Source of the DNA: Microbulbifer aggregans
GTDB taxonomy: Bacteria > Pseudomonadota > Gammaproteobacteria > Pseudomonadales > Cellvibrionaceae
DNA length: 64,000 nt
Reading direction: 5' to 3'
Assembly: GCF_001750105.1 (NCBI RefSeq)
Contig: NZ_CP014143.1
Location: 3,800,327-3,864,326 of the forward strand
Position 1 is the first letter of the stretch. Every line of letters begins with the position of its first letter. Under the pieces are notes generated by a model, which did no database searches, was not told where the DNA came from, and was given only the letters and a program-made list of their open reading frames with translations. Shown here piece after piece: positions 41,988 to 50,977 of the stretch. A program made the position numbers and the translations under genes.

Positions 41988-42584
41988 ATGGAAGTTTCTA
42001 CCATCGTCTGGCTAGTCGCCATCGCCGCCCTGCTCTTCTACGTGATGGGCATTTACAACAAGCTGGTGTCACTCAAGAACCGCTACGAAAATGCTTTTGC
42101 CCAGATCGAGGTGCAGCTCAAGCGCCGTTACGACCTCATTCCTAACCTGGTGGATACTGCGAAGGGCTACCTGAAGCATGAGCGGGAAACCCTGGAGGCA
42201 GTGATCAGCGCCCGTAACACGGCTCTCGCTGGCCTGAAGAGCGCCGCCGCACACCCGGACAACCCCAATGCCATCGCAGAGCTCGGTCAGGCCGAGGGAG
42301 CGCTGGCCAGCGCGCTGGGGCGCTTGAACGTGGTTATGGAGGCCTACCCGGACCTGAAGGCCAACCAGAATATGATGCAGCTCACCGAGGAGCTGACCAG
42401 CACGGAAAACAAGGTCGCCTTCGCCCGGCAGGCTTTCAATGATTCCGTGATGACTTACAACATCTACAAGCAGAGCTTTCCCCCGGTTTTCTTTGCTGGC
42501 TTCTTCGGCCACCGGAACGACGCCCGCCTGCTGGAGTTTTCCGACTCAGAGCAATTTCAGGCCGCACCGCGGGTGGAATTCTGA
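41988..42584 (+). CDS. LemA family protein
   Basis: It has 198 residues: an N-terminal membrane helix (about 5-23), then the LemA helical bundle with the family block QLKRRYDLIPNLV (about 41-53) and a C-terminal stretch TYNIYKQSFPP. LemA proteins are inner-membrane proteins of unclear function, often next to M48 proteases, as here: the next gene starts 12 bases on. ATG 41988 with AAGGAACACC upstream. Confidence 0.93.
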   Translation: MEVSTIVWLVAIAALLFYVMGIYNKLVSLKNRYENAFAQIEVQLKRRYDLIPNLVDTAKGYLKHERETLEAVISARNTALAGLKSAAAHPDNPNAIAELGQAEGALASALGRLNVVMEAYPDLKANQNMMQLTEELTSTENKVAFARQAFNDSVMTYNIYKQSFPPVFFAGFFGHRNDARLLEFSDSEQFQAAPRVEF

Positions 42585-42595
42585 GGTAGCCCCGA

Positions 42596-44536
42596 ATGAA
42601 TTTTTTTGAATACCAGGAACGGGCACGCCGTAACAGCGGCATGCTCGTCGGGCTGTTGTCGCTCGCGGTGGTGCTACTGATCGGCATTACGACCATGGCG
42701 GCAGCGGCGCTAGTCGCCTATTCCCGTGGAGAACCGTTCAGCCCGATGCAGATTGGTTCTCTGCTGGGCTGGGACAGTGTTGCAGCTATCGCTGTGGGGA
42801 TTTCGGCGGTGATCCTGCTCGGCAGCGTCTACAAGCTCCGCCAGATGTCCGCCGGTGGGCGGGCCGTGGCAGAGGCGCTGGGTGGTCGCAAGATCAACAT
42901 CTCACCGCATAACGATGCAGAAAAGCGGGCCCTGAATGTCGTGGAAGAGATGGCCATCGCCTCCGGTACGCCGGTCCCCGAGGTCTACGTGCTCGATGAC
43001 GACGCCATCAACGCATTCGCTGCGGGGCACGATATCCACGATGCGGTGATCGGCCTGACCCGGGGCAGTATCGAACGGCTGAGCCGTGACGAACTGCAGG
43101 GTGTGGTGGCCCATGAGTTCAGCCATATTTTCAACGGCGACATGCGCCTGAACCTGCGCCTCGTCGGACTGCTGCACGGTATTCTGGTGATCGGTCTGCT
43201 GGGCTACTGGCTGCTCCGTGGCACCTATATCGGCTCCAGCCGGGACAACCGGGGGCGCGCGGCGTTCGCCGGTATCGGTGCCGGACTGATGGTGATCGGC
43301 TATACCGGGACATTTTTCGGCAATCTGGTTAAATCCGCTGTCAGCCGCCAGCGAGAGTTTCTCGCCGATGCATCGGCGGTGCAGTTTACCCGCAGTAATG
43401 CCGGCATCGCCGGCGCGCTGAAAAAGATTGGTGGTTACAGTGAGGGCTCGAACCTCAGTGCCGGCCAGGCAGCTGAATTCAGCCATATGTATTTTGCCAG
43501 CGGACTGCGGCGCTCCTTTACCAACCTGTTCGCCACGCATCCCCCCCTGCCGGCACGGATCCTGCGTTTGGAACCGAACTGGAACGGTCATTTTCCTCAA
43601 GCCGCCGCGACTAAAGCGGCATTTGGGGATGCCCGCGTGGCAGGCTTTGCCGGCGCAAGCCCATCAAGCACGGCCATCAACCTGGACGGCCTTTCCGCCT
43701 CACTGGATAACAGCATCGGCAACCCGGGCCAGGACCATATCGAACTGGGCCAGCATCTGTTGGACAGTATCCCCACAGAACTCCGCAGCGCCGCGCACGA
43801 TCCATTCGCGGCGCGGGCAATCGTCTACCTGCTGCTGTGCCACCGCGATGCGGCGGAGCGGGAGCAACAGCAGGCGCTGCTTGAGAAAATTGCCCACCCG
43901 GGAGTTTTTCGCGAGGTGCAGAAACTCTCGTCTCATGTCCGCTTTCTGCCCGCGTGTGCCCGGCTGCCGCTACTCGACCTCTGCATCCCGGCTCTGCGCG
44001 AGCTGGCCCCGCAGCAGTACCAGGTTTTCAAACGTAACCTGATCAAGCTGTTGCGCAGCGATCGTCAGGTTGACCTGTGGGAATGGGCGCTCTACCGGGT
44101 GCTCGTGCACGGAATTGAAGGGACTCCGGACGGCCACAGGATGAGCCAGCGGCGGGATGCACAAAGGGATGCCGCGCGTTTCCTCCTGGCAGCCCTGGCC
44201 CACGCCGGCCACCGCGACTACCTGGCTGCCAATCGGGCCTACGGCGCAGGTCTTGAGGCCATGCAGCGGGACAAGACGCCGCTGCCGCTCGCCTCGGACA
44301 TAACGCTGCCACGGCTGGATAAGGCCATCGCCATCGCGCGTGCCCTGCCGCCGCTGGAAAAACCTGGACTACTGAAGTCGCTGGCGGCCTGTATAGCCCA
44401 CGATGGCATCCTTGAGGCAGAAGAAATCGAGTTGCTGCGGGCGGTCGCGGACAGCCTGGACTGCCCGATGCCCCCACTGGCTGTAGAGCTGGTTAGCAAA
44501 GAGACACTGCAAAAGGACACGAAGGCGCCGGTCTAA
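42596..44536 (+). CDS. M48 family membrane metalloprotease with TerB-like tail
   Basis: It has 646 residues. The N-terminal half resembles HtpX: membrane helices about 17-40 and 60-80, the zinc motif HEFSH at 173-177, two more helices about 188-250, and the third zinc ligand in REFLADASAVQF (Glu254). Length is roughly twice that of HtpX. The extra 300 residues are mostly helical, and the last part (HDGILEAEEIELLRAVADSL) resembles a TerB-type helical domain. It is paired with lemA, 12 bases apart. It may cleave membrane proteins; the tail function is unknown. Confidence 0.9.
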   Translation: MNFFEYQERARRNSGMLVGLLSLAVVLLIGITTMAAAALVAYSRGEPFSPMQIGSLLGWDSVAAIAVGISAVILLGSVYKLRQMSAGGRAVAEALGGRKINISPHNDAEKRALNVVEEMAIASGTPVPEVYVLDDDAINAFAAGHDIHDAVIGLTRGSIERLSRDELQGVVAHEFSHIFNGDMRLNLRLVGLLHGILVIGLLGYWLLRGTYIGSSRDNRGRAAFAGIGAGLMVIGYTGTFFGNLVKSAVSRQREFLADASAVQFTRSNAGIAGALKKIGGYSEGSNLSAGQAAEFSHMYFASGLRRSFTNLFATHPPLPARILRLEPNWNGHFPQAAATKAAFGDARVAGFAGASPSSTAINLDGLSASLDNSIGNPGQDHIELGQHLLDSIPTELRSAAHDPFAARAIVYLLLCHRDAAEREQQQALLEKIAHPGVFREVQKLSSHVRFLPACARLPLLDLCIPALRELAPQQYQVFKRNLIKLLRSDRQVDLWEWALYRVLVHGIEGTPDGHRMSQRRDAQRDAARFLLAALAHAGHRDYLAANRAYGAGLEAMQRDKTPLPLASDITLPRLDKAIAIARALPPLEKPGLLKSLAACIAHDGILEAEEIELLRAVADSLDCPMPPLAVELVSKETLQKDTKAPV

Positions 44537-44580
44537 TATCCTGCGAACTCTCAGGTTGAGCCGCTCACTCGACCCAAAGC

Positions 44581-44608
44581 AAAAAGCCGGCCTCAGGGCC
44601 GGCTTTTT
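44581..44608. terminator. Bidirectional terminator after the M48 protease gene
   Basis: AAAAAGCCGGCC / GGCCGGCTTTTT with a 3-4 base loop. It serves the M48 gene and the convergent Yip1-like gene. Confidence 0.9.
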
Positions 44609-44670
44609 CGTGTCTTTTCAGGCTGTTTTAGGCAGACGCTTCGCAGACGGACGGCTCTCAATGACTGCGG

Positions 44671-45288
44671 TCAAGTGTTTTGATACACCGGCCCGATCCC
44701 CATGCTCCAGAGGATCACCGTGCCAATACGCACTGTGACCAGCAGCACCAGCCCGACGGTCACGACCGAGGTTGCGTAAAGGAACGCCCGGTCCTTATCC
44801 AGGTTCATCAGAATCGGGATGCCCTCGTAAATCAGATAGATCGAGTAGCAGGCCGCCAGCATGGTCACCGCTGCATTTACCCACAGGTTCGGGTATAGCC
44901 CGATAAAGCCGACCAGGAATATCGGCGTTGTCACGAACACAGCCAGGGCCGTCCCCTCGTAGTGGCGGGTAGGCTCGTCGCCCTCGACGTTGTATGTCTT
45001 CGCCATCCAGTTGATGAATTCACCGAAGAGATACACGCCGATCAAGATGGCGATATAGGTGAGGATCGACAGACTGAGCGCGCTGCCGGCCGTCAACTTC
45101 TGCACATTGTCGCCGATGCGGAAGCCCACCTGTGTGACACCGATATAACCGGAGATAGTGGGTATGAGGGCCAGGATGGGCACATGGCTGAGAAAGACCT
45201 GAGCGAATGAGTGCTTGTCCCGGCGAATCGCCTCCCACTCTTTATCCGGGTTGGTGAAAATCCCAATGGTATGACTGAGTAGACGCAC
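44671..45288 (-). CDS. Yip1 family membrane protein
   Basis: It has 205 residues from GTG 45288, with GGGAGAAACAGC upstream. A short N-terminal amphipathic segment with FTNPDKEWEAI, typical of bacterial YIP1-domain proteins, precedes five membrane helices (about 35-57, 70-95, 112-135, 140-160 and 175-200). Function unknown. It is alone between terminators. Confidence 0.82.
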   Translation of the reverse strand: MRLLSHTIGIFTNPDKEWEAIRRDKHSFAQVFLSHVPILALIPTISGYIGVTQVGFRIGDNVQKLTAGSALSLSILTYIAILIGVYLFGEFINWMAKTYNVEGDEPTRHYEGTALAVFVTTPIFLVGFIGLYPNLWVNAAVTMLAACYSIYLIYEGIPILMNLDKDRAFLYATSVVTVGLVLLVTVRIGTVILWSMGIGPVYQNT

Positions 45289-45402
45289 GCTGTTTCTCCC
45301 TTCTCTGCTATGACTTGCAGTATCGGGGCGCAGTAAAGGATTAACCAACCCCGAGAAAGAACCGCGCGCCAACTTTTTCCCGGTCAGCGGTTCGCCACCG
45401 GG

Positions 45403-46596
45403 TTATGCAGCACTGATAACGCGATTGCGCCCTCCACGCTTCGCCCGGTACAGAGCCTTGTCGGCGGCCTCAAGTACCTGGTCTGGGGTGCGCGCCTTGG
45501 GGCCGCTGGCTGCCAGCCCCACACTCACAGTCGCGCGGATCTTGCGGCCCCCTCCCTGACCCCGTTGCTTGCGGACCTTACCGCCGCCATCTTTCGGGCG
45601 TCCCACCGCGCGAATACGCATCGGGTAAGCCGCAATTTTCTCCCGCATCCTCTCTAACGCCTTCTCTGCGCGTTCACGGTCCTTGCCCCTGATGACGATA
45701 ACAAACTCCTCCCCTCCGTAGCGGAAGGCCCGGCCACCGCCATAGCGGGCGATTCGGGCCGCCACCATACGCAGGGCCTGGTCACCCACCTGGTGACCGT
45801 GCCGATCATTGAGCTTTTTGAAGTGGTCGATATCGACCACTGCAATGGAGAAGTTCCTTCCCAGGGTCAACAGGTAGCGGCTGTATGCCCGCCGCGAGGG
45901 AATACCAGTGAGCTCATCCCGAAATGCCAGATCGTACGCCGTTCGCAATGCCAGCAGGACGAGCAACAAGCCAATGGCAGATACCACCAATAACAGCATG
46001 CCGGGGCCGCCAAGATAGGCAACTCCCACCAGTATGCCGGCCCCGAACAGACCGATACTGACCTGGTCCCGGTGCCAAAACACCGCTACAGCCGCCGTAG
46101 CCAGAGCTGAAATTATCAGCAGGTCCGCGAGCTCCAGGCGGCCGAATAGCGAATCGAGTAATGGGAGCCCAACTGCCGGCGACCAACTTGTTGCCAACAG
46201 ATCTCCACAACACTCCTGCAACATAAATTGAATGCCGGCAACCTGCGCCGCCAACAGGGCTGCCAATATCAACCCAAAGAAACTCAGCAGGCTGCGGTCT
46301 CGCGTCAGGGAGACCAGTGCGACATTGAGCGCGCCCACTGAAAGCCAGAATCGCAGCTCTCTCTCGCTGGGTGCCCATTGTAAGTAGTGAAGTCCCGCTA
46401 GAAGCAGCAGCGTCATCAGCGCTGCAGTGGCGATGCGGCTCGCCTTAAAGAAAATACCCAACGTGAATGCAATGGCGGCCAGGCCTGCAGCCAGTAACAC
46501 ATTGAGGGGCAACTGCAGGGCAAGCCACCGTTGCCACTGGGCCACCACCAGAAAGACAAGTAGCAAGGGAAGCCAGATATGGCGCAGGAGTGTCAT
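45403..46596 (-). CDS. Membrane-bound diguanylate cyclase (GGDEF)
   Basis: Makes cyclic di-GMP. It has 397 residues from ATG 46596; a TTG at 46626 is an alternative. The N-terminal 225 residues form about seven membrane helices with no recognisable sensor domain. The GGDEF domain follows: DELTGIPSRRA, metal site DIDHFKKLND and the active loop GGEEF at 294-298. No RxxD inhibitory site lies five residues before GGEEF (YGGG is there), so product inhibition is likely weak. The signal sensed is unknown. Confidence 0.92.
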   Translation of the reverse strand: MTLLRHIWLPLLLVFLVVAQWQRWLALQLPLNVLLAAGLAAIAFTLGIFFKASRIATAALMTLLLLAGLHYLQWAPSERELRFWLSVGALNVALVSLTRDRSLLSFFGLILAALLAAQVAGIQFMLQECCGDLLATSWSPAVGLPLLDSLFGRLELADLLIISALATAAVAVFWHRDQVSIGLFGAGILVGVAYLGGPGMLLLVVSAIGLLLVLLALRTAYDLAFRDELTGIPSRRAYSRYLLTLGRNFSIAVVDIDHFKKLNDRHGHQVGDQALRMVAARIARYGGGRAFRYGGEEFVIVIRGKDRERAEKALERMREKIAAYPMRIRAVGRPKDGGGKVRKQRGQGGGRKIRATVSVGLAASGPKARTPDQVLEAADKALYRAKRGGRNRVISAA

Positions 46597-46679
46597 AGTC
46601 AGATAGTTCGGCGATCTCGGTGTCAAAGCGGCATTCTACCGCCTGCTTCGCAGATTCACCGGGGTGCAGGTCGCAAACT

Positions 46680-46706
46680 GGTGACCGGCATGCTTTGCCG
46701 GCCACC
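46680..46706 (-). terminator. Terminator-like hairpin after sspB
   Basis: Minus-strand stem GGTGGCCGGCA / TGCCGGTCACC, 11 pairs with one G-U, and a 5-base loop, about ten bases past the sspB stop. No clear T tract follows, so termination efficiency is uncertain. Confidence 0.6.
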
Positions 46707-46715
46707 ATCAGCAAG

Positions 46716-47126
46716 CTATTTGACCACCCGCAGGGCAGGTTTTTTCGAGGACTTTTTGCCCAGGCTGGTGGGAGGAGTGGGCTCCGGCGGCTCCGGCGTT
46801 TCTTCCGCTTCAAACACCATGCCCTGGCCGTTCTCACGCGCATAAATACCAACGACCGCGCCCACCGGCACCTGGATATCGGTGGGCACACCGCCGAAAC
46901 GGGCGTTAAAGCGGATCGCATAGTTGTCCATATTGAGACCGACTACTGCGGTTTCAGAGATGTTCAACACGATCTGACCATCCTCGTTCACGTGCTGCTG
47001 GGGCACGAGCACCCCTGGCAGATGGGTATCCACCAGGATATAGGGAGTGCACCGGTTGTCGGTTATCCACTCGTAGAACGCCCGCAGGATATACGGGCGG
47101 TTGGAGGTCATTTCCGGTTTACTCAA
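46716..47126 (-). CDS. sspB: ClpXP specificity adaptor SspB
   Basis: Binds ssrA-tagged proteins and delivers them to ClpXP. It has 136 residues: a conserved substrate-binding domain with RPYILRAFYEWI and IRFNARFGG, then a Pro-rich linker and a C-terminal basic ClpX-docking tail ending PALRVVK. The start is TTG 47126 with GGGGACAGGG upstream, which aligns with E. coli SspB; the ATG at 47111 lacks a ribosome site. It is 11 bases past sspA. Confidence 0.95.
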   Translation of the reverse strand: MSKPEMTSNRPYILRAFYEWITDNRCTPYILVDTHLPGVLVPQQHVNEDGQIVLNISETAVVGLNMDNYAIRFNARFGGVPTDIQVPVGAVVGIYARENGQGMVFEAEETPEPPEPTPPTSLGKKSSKKPALRVVK

Positions 47127-47137
47127 ACCCTGTCCCC

Positions 47138-47764
47138 TCAGCGCATCTCGCGCTCGTATTCGGTCAGGCTCTGCTGGAATGATTCGCGCGTGAACAGGCG
47201 ATCCATGTAGTCCAGCAACGGCTTGGCCTGCTTGGTCTTTGGCAGGGAGATCTCAAACTGCTCGAGGCGCCACAGCAGCGGGGCCATGCAGCAGTCCACC
47301 AGCGAGAACTCCTCATTGAAGAAGTACGGCAGGTCGGTGAACATCGGAGCAATGCCCACAAAGCTGTCACGCAGATCCTTGCGTGCCGCGGCGACGTCTT
47401 TGCCCCCGGCCAGAATCTTATCCACCAGCGGACACCAGTCCCGCTCAATGCGGTGCATGATCTGGCGGCTCTGCGCACGGGCTACCGGGTAAACAGGTAA
47501 CAGGGGCGGGTGCGGGAAACGCTCGTCCAGGTACTCCATCATCACCTTGGTCTCGAACAGCACCAGGTCCCGATCCACCAGCGTCGGCAGCGAGTTGTAG
47601 GGGTTGAGGTCCGCCAGCTCCGCGGGCTTGTTGTCCGGATCTACATCGATGATATCCACCGAGACGCCCTTTTCCGCCAGGACGATCCGCACGCGGTGAC
47701 TGAGATGACTACGACCATCGGAAAAGAAGGTCATTGAGGAGCGCTTGTTAGTAGGCACACCCAT
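47138..47764 (-). CDS. sspA: Stringent starvation protein A SspA
   Basis: GST-fold protein that associates with RNA polymerase and modulates transcription under stress. It has 208 residues: a thioredoxin-like N-terminal half ([21 protein letters not shown]) and a helical C-terminal half with the conserved [12 protein letters not shown]. It lies downstream of petA-petBC and upstream of sspB, the usual order. Confidence 0.96.
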   Translation of the reverse strand: MGVPTNKRSSMTFFSDGRSHLSHRVRIVLAEKGVSVDIIDVDPDNKPAELADLNPYNSLPTLVDRDLVLFETKVMMEYLDERFPHPPLLPVYPVARAQSRQIMHRIERDWCPLVDKILAGGKDVAAARKDLRDSFVGIAPMFTDLPYFFNEEFSLVDCCMAPLLWRLEQFEISLPKTKQAKPLLDYMDRLFTRESFQQSLTEYEREMR

Positions 47765-47822
47765 GTTCTAACTACCTCAAGATTGGGGGCCGGCAACGAA
47801 GCCGGCTGTCGGGCTTAAATAC

Positions 47823-47852
47823 AAAAAGGGTGGCAGAGCGAGCCTACCACCC
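47823..47852 (-). terminator. Terminator after petBC
   Basis: Minus-strand stem GGGTGG / CCACCC with further inner pairing, followed by TTTTTGT. It lies 25 bases past the petBC stop. A smaller GCCGGC hairpin (47789-47806) lies just upstream of sspA. Confidence 0.75.
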
Positions 47853-47877
47853 CTGAAATCAAGAATCAGTAGCAGCC

Positions 47878-50079
47878 TCAGTGGTGCACGTCTTTCCAGT
47901 ACTCGCGATTGAGCAGCCAGGCGAAGACAAAGAACACCAGGATAAAGGCCAGCACAAAGAAGCCTACACGCTTGCGGTCTTCCGCCATCGGTTCAGCGAT
48001 GTACTCCATGAAGTTCACCAGGTCGTAAACTGCCTGATCGAACTCCGCTGCGGTCATCGAGCCTTTGACACTGCCGACTTCAATGCTGCCGCAGTCCGCG
48101 TCCATGATCGGGTTACCCAGCTCATCGCGCACTACGTGGCCGTGGTCCTTCTTCGGTCCCGGCGCACACTCGGGCAGGCCCTGCAGCTCCATCAGTACAT
48201 GCGGCATGCCCACATTGGGGAACACCTTGTTGTTCACCCCGGTGGGGCGGCTGTCATCCTTGTAGAAACTGCGCAGATAAGTGTAGAGCCATTCCGGAGA
48301 GCGGGCGCGAGCCACCAGGGTCAAGTCGGGCGGCGCGGCGCCAAACCATACCTTGGAGTCTTCCGGACGCATGGAGATTTCCATCAGGTTGCCGATCTTC
48401 GCATCGCCCAGCACCAGGTGCTCCATCATCAGCTCGTTGGGGATACCCAGGTCAGTCGCAACACGTCCCCAGCGGGAAAAGTTGGCACTGTGGCAGCCCA
48501 TGCAGTAGTTGACGAAGTAGTTGGCACCGCGCTGCAGGGACGGCTTGTCCTGCAGATCGATGTTGATATTGTCCAGCTCAACTTGCGCACCAGCCGCGAC
48601 CGCCTTGATCGGCAGGAATGCCAGCAGGCCCACGATGATGATGCCGCCAAACAGGAGGACAAAAGTCTTCTCACCAGAGGGGCTGGTAACACGCTCAGGT
48701 ACCGGCTTCACGTGGTCACGGCTGGTCAGCCATGGCAATACCGCGAAGAAACCTGCCAGCACCAGGCTCATCAGGCCAACGAACAGGCTGGCCTTGAAGT
48801 TGGTGACCGCCATCCACAGGAACAGCACCCCGAAGATCACACTCACTACCCAGGACAGAGTGCTCTTACGCTCTTCCGGGTTAGTCCAGATCGGCATGGT
48901 GATGAAGTAGGCGAAATAGAACAGGGTAGCGACCTGTGCCAGGAAGTTCCGGCCCGGAGTCGGGGATTTTACGCCCAGATACCCCAGCACGATGAACATC
49001 GCTGCAAACACCAGCAGCAGTACCTTGGGCAGCATGCCTTTATAGCGAATGGAGCGCACCGGGCTCTTGTCCAGCCAGGGCAGCACGAACAGGATCGCGA
49101 TCGCAGCACCCATGGCCACGAGGCCGAGGAACTTCGCGGTCAGCGGGCCGATATCGATGGTGACGGCACGCAGGATCGCGTAGAACGGTGTGAAGTACCA
49201 GACCGGCGCAATGTGCTCAGGAGTCTTCAACGGGTTGGCTTCCTCGAAGTTGGCATACTCAAGGAAGAAGCCGCCCATTTCGGGGAAGAAGAACACAACT
49301 ACGCAGAAGATGAACAGGAATACCGCAATACCCACCAGGTCGTGCACGGTGTAGTACGGATGGAAAGCGACGCCATCTTTGGGGATGCCGTTTTCGTCCT
49401 TGTTCTTCTTGATGTCGATGCCATCGGGGTTGTTGGAGCCTACTTCGTGCAGCGCAAGGATATGCAGCACGACCAGCAGCACCAGCACCAGAGGCAGCGC
49501 GATCACATGCAGGGAGAAGAAGCGGGTCAGGGTAATGCCGGAGATCAGGTAGTCACCGCGAATCCACTGTACCAGATCCTCACCGATACCCGGGATGGCG
49601 CCGAACAGGGACACGATCACCTGAGCACCCCAGTAGGACATCTGGCCCCAGGGCAGTACGTAACCCATGAATGCTTCTGCCATCAGCACCAGATAGATGC
49701 ACATGCCGAAGATCCATACCAGCTCGCGCGGCGGCTTGTAGGAGCCGTACATCAACCCGCGGAACATATGCAGGTACACCACCACGAAGAAGGCGGAAGC
49801 GCCGGTAGAGTGTAAGTAGCGGATGAGCCAACCCCACTCAACATCCCGCATGATGTATTCAACAGAGGCGAAAGCACCCTCTGCAGACGGGTTGTAGCTC
49901 ATCACCAACCAGATACCGGTCAGCAGCTGGTTAACCAGTACCAGCATCGACAGGACGCCGAAGAAGTACCAGAGATTGAAATTCTTGGGCGCGTAGTACT
50001 TGCCCATGTGGGTATCCCACGCGCGATAAATCGGCAGACGCTGGTCTACCCAGTCACCCAGTGCGGTTAGCCAGTTCAT
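47878..50079 (-). CDS. Fused cytochrome b / cytochrome c1 of the bc1 complex
   Basis: Ubiquinol:cytochrome c oxidoreductase subunits in one 733-residue frame. Residues 1-400 are cytochrome b, with the haem-binding His helices and the Qo motif PEW-equivalent region (PEHIAPVWYFTPFYAI). Two extra predicted helices (409-425 and 430-450) follow, then KPVPERVT (458-465), which ends Pseudomonas cytochrome b as I recall. A signal-like helix (about 470-492) leads into c1 with haem site CMGCH (526-530), a likely axial Met in NVGMP, and a C-terminal anchor ending REYWKDVHH. It overlaps petA by four bases (ATGA). Resembles rhizobial fbcH, whose product is cleaved into b and c1. Confidence 0.95.
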   Translation of the reverse strand: MNWLTALGDWVDQRLPIYRAWDTHMGKYYAPKNFNLWYFFGVLSMLVLVNQLLTGIWLVMSYNPSAEGAFASVEYIMRDVEWGWLIRYLHSTGASAFFVVVYLHMFRGLMYGSYKPPRELVWIFGMCIYLVLMAEAFMGYVLPWGQMSYWGAQVIVSLFGAIPGIGEDLVQWIRGDYLISGITLTRFFSLHVIALPLVLVLLVVLHILALHEVGSNNPDGIDIKKNKDENGIPKDGVAFHPYYTVHDLVGIAVFLFIFCVVVFFFPEMGGFFLEYANFEEANPLKTPEHIAPVWYFTPFYAILRAVTIDIGPLTAKFLGLVAMGAAIAILFVLPWLDKSPVRSIRYKGMLPKVLLLVFAAMFIVLGYLGVKSPTPGRNFLAQVATLFYFAYFITMPIWTNPEERKSTLSWVVSVIFGVLFLWMAVTNFKASLFVGLMSLVLAGFFAVLPWLTSRDHVKPVPERVTSPSGEKTFVLLFGGIIIVGLLAFLPIKAVAAGAQVELDNINIDLQDKPSLQRGANYFVNYCMGCHSANFSRWGRVATDLGIPNELMMEHLVLGDAKIGNLMEISMRPEDSKVWFGAAPPDLTLVARARSPEWLYTYLRSFYKDDSRPTGVNNKVFPNVGMPHVLMELQGLPECAPGPKKDHGHVVRDELGNPIMDADCGSIEVGSVKGSMTAAEFDQAVYDLVNFMEYIAEPMAEDRKRVGFFVLAFILVFFVFAWLLNREYWKDVHH

Positions 50080-50675
50080 GCGCTGCCCTCCTGATCCACG
50101 CCAATCACGATGATGTCATCACCCTCATAGGAATACGGCGGCACGTCCATGTTGGTCGGCGCGGGAACACCGGTATAGACGCGCCCCGCCATGTCGTACT
50201 TGGAGCCGTGACAGGGGCAGAAGAAACCGCCGAACCACTCGTCACCACCGAGGTCGGTAGCGCCTACTTCAGGGCGGAACATCGGCGCACAACCCAGGTG
50301 GGTACACAGGCCCACCATCACCAGCAGGTGCGCCTTGATGGCACGATTCTGGGGGTTGACGTACGGAGGCTGGATAGATTCCTCGGAGTTGGGATCGCGC
50401 AGCAGCGGGGTCACTTTCTCCAGGTTCTGCAGCACCTCCTCGGAACGTCGCACGACGTAAACCGGCTTTCCGCGCCACTCTACAGTGACCATCTGGCCCG
50501 GCTCCATCTTGCTGACGTTGAATTTCACCGGAGCGCCGGCGGCCTTGGCCTTGGCACTCGGATTCCAGGACTTGACGAAGGGTACGGCTACCCCAACGGC
50601 ACCCACGCCACCAACTACCGAAGTAGCGGCCGTCAGGAACCGGCGCCGCCCTACGTTTACACCGTCATCACTCAT
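50076..50675 (-). CDS. petA: Rieske iron-sulfur subunit of the bc1 complex
   Basis: It has 199 residues. N-terminal Tat-type signal anchor with GRRRFLTAA and a hydrophobic helix, then the Rieske [2Fe-2S] domain with CTHLGC and CPCHGS ligands. It passes electrons from ubiquinol to cytochrome c1. The stop overlaps the start of the fused b/c1 gene (ATGA), so translation is coupled. Confidence 0.97.
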   Translation of the reverse strand: MSDDGVNVGRRRFLTAATSVVGGVGAVGVAVPFVKSWNPSAKAKAAGAPVKFNVSKMEPGQMVTVEWRGKPVYVVRRSEEVLQNLEKVTPLLRDPNSEESIQPPYVNPQNRAIKAHLLVMVGLCTHLGCAPMFRPEVGATDLGGDEWFGGFFCPCHGSKYDMAGRVYTGVPAPTNMDVPPYSYEGDDIIVIGVDQEGSA

Positions 50676-50931
50676 GACGTATTTCTCCCATCACAGCGAA
50701 AGTTCGCTGGCCCAAACCCAAAAAATGTTCCGAAAAGAGGCGCCGCCGGCAAAGTGCCGGCGCCGATAAACCCCATAAATCAGGCGGATACAAATTCGCG
50801 CAATGTTAAAGAAAATGCCAATTTGATACAAGGAGAAGCCCGGGGGAACGTCGGTAAACCGGCGGCAAAATGGCGAGAAAATGAACAGAACTGGCGATGC
50901 AACGCCAGCCGGGTTCCACTCTCGCACAAAT
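50676..50931 (-). other. petA upstream region
   Basis: No gene seen. On the minus strand a hairpin CGCCGGCA / TGCCGGCG (50744-50762) sits in the likely petA leader. Weak -35/-10 pairs (for example TTGTAT-N17-TTTATC) lie further upstream; none is decisive. Confidence 0.35.
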
Positions 50932-50958
50932 AAAAAAGCCCGGCAGGTGCCGGGCTTT
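50932..50958 (-). terminator. Terminator after rpsI
   Basis: Minus-strand AAAGCCCGGCA / TGCCGGGCTTT with a 2-base spacer, followed by TTTTTTATTT, 20 bases past the rpsI stop. Confidence 0.9.
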
Positions 50959-50977
50959 GCAAGCAAGGGTAAGCGAA

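Noticed and set aside
47881..49815. Long open frame (644 codons) on the plus strand opposite the fused cytochrome gene
   Set aside because: Lies entirely antisense to a strongly conserved gene, has Gln/His/Arg-rich composition typical of GC-rich shadows and no family resemblance.
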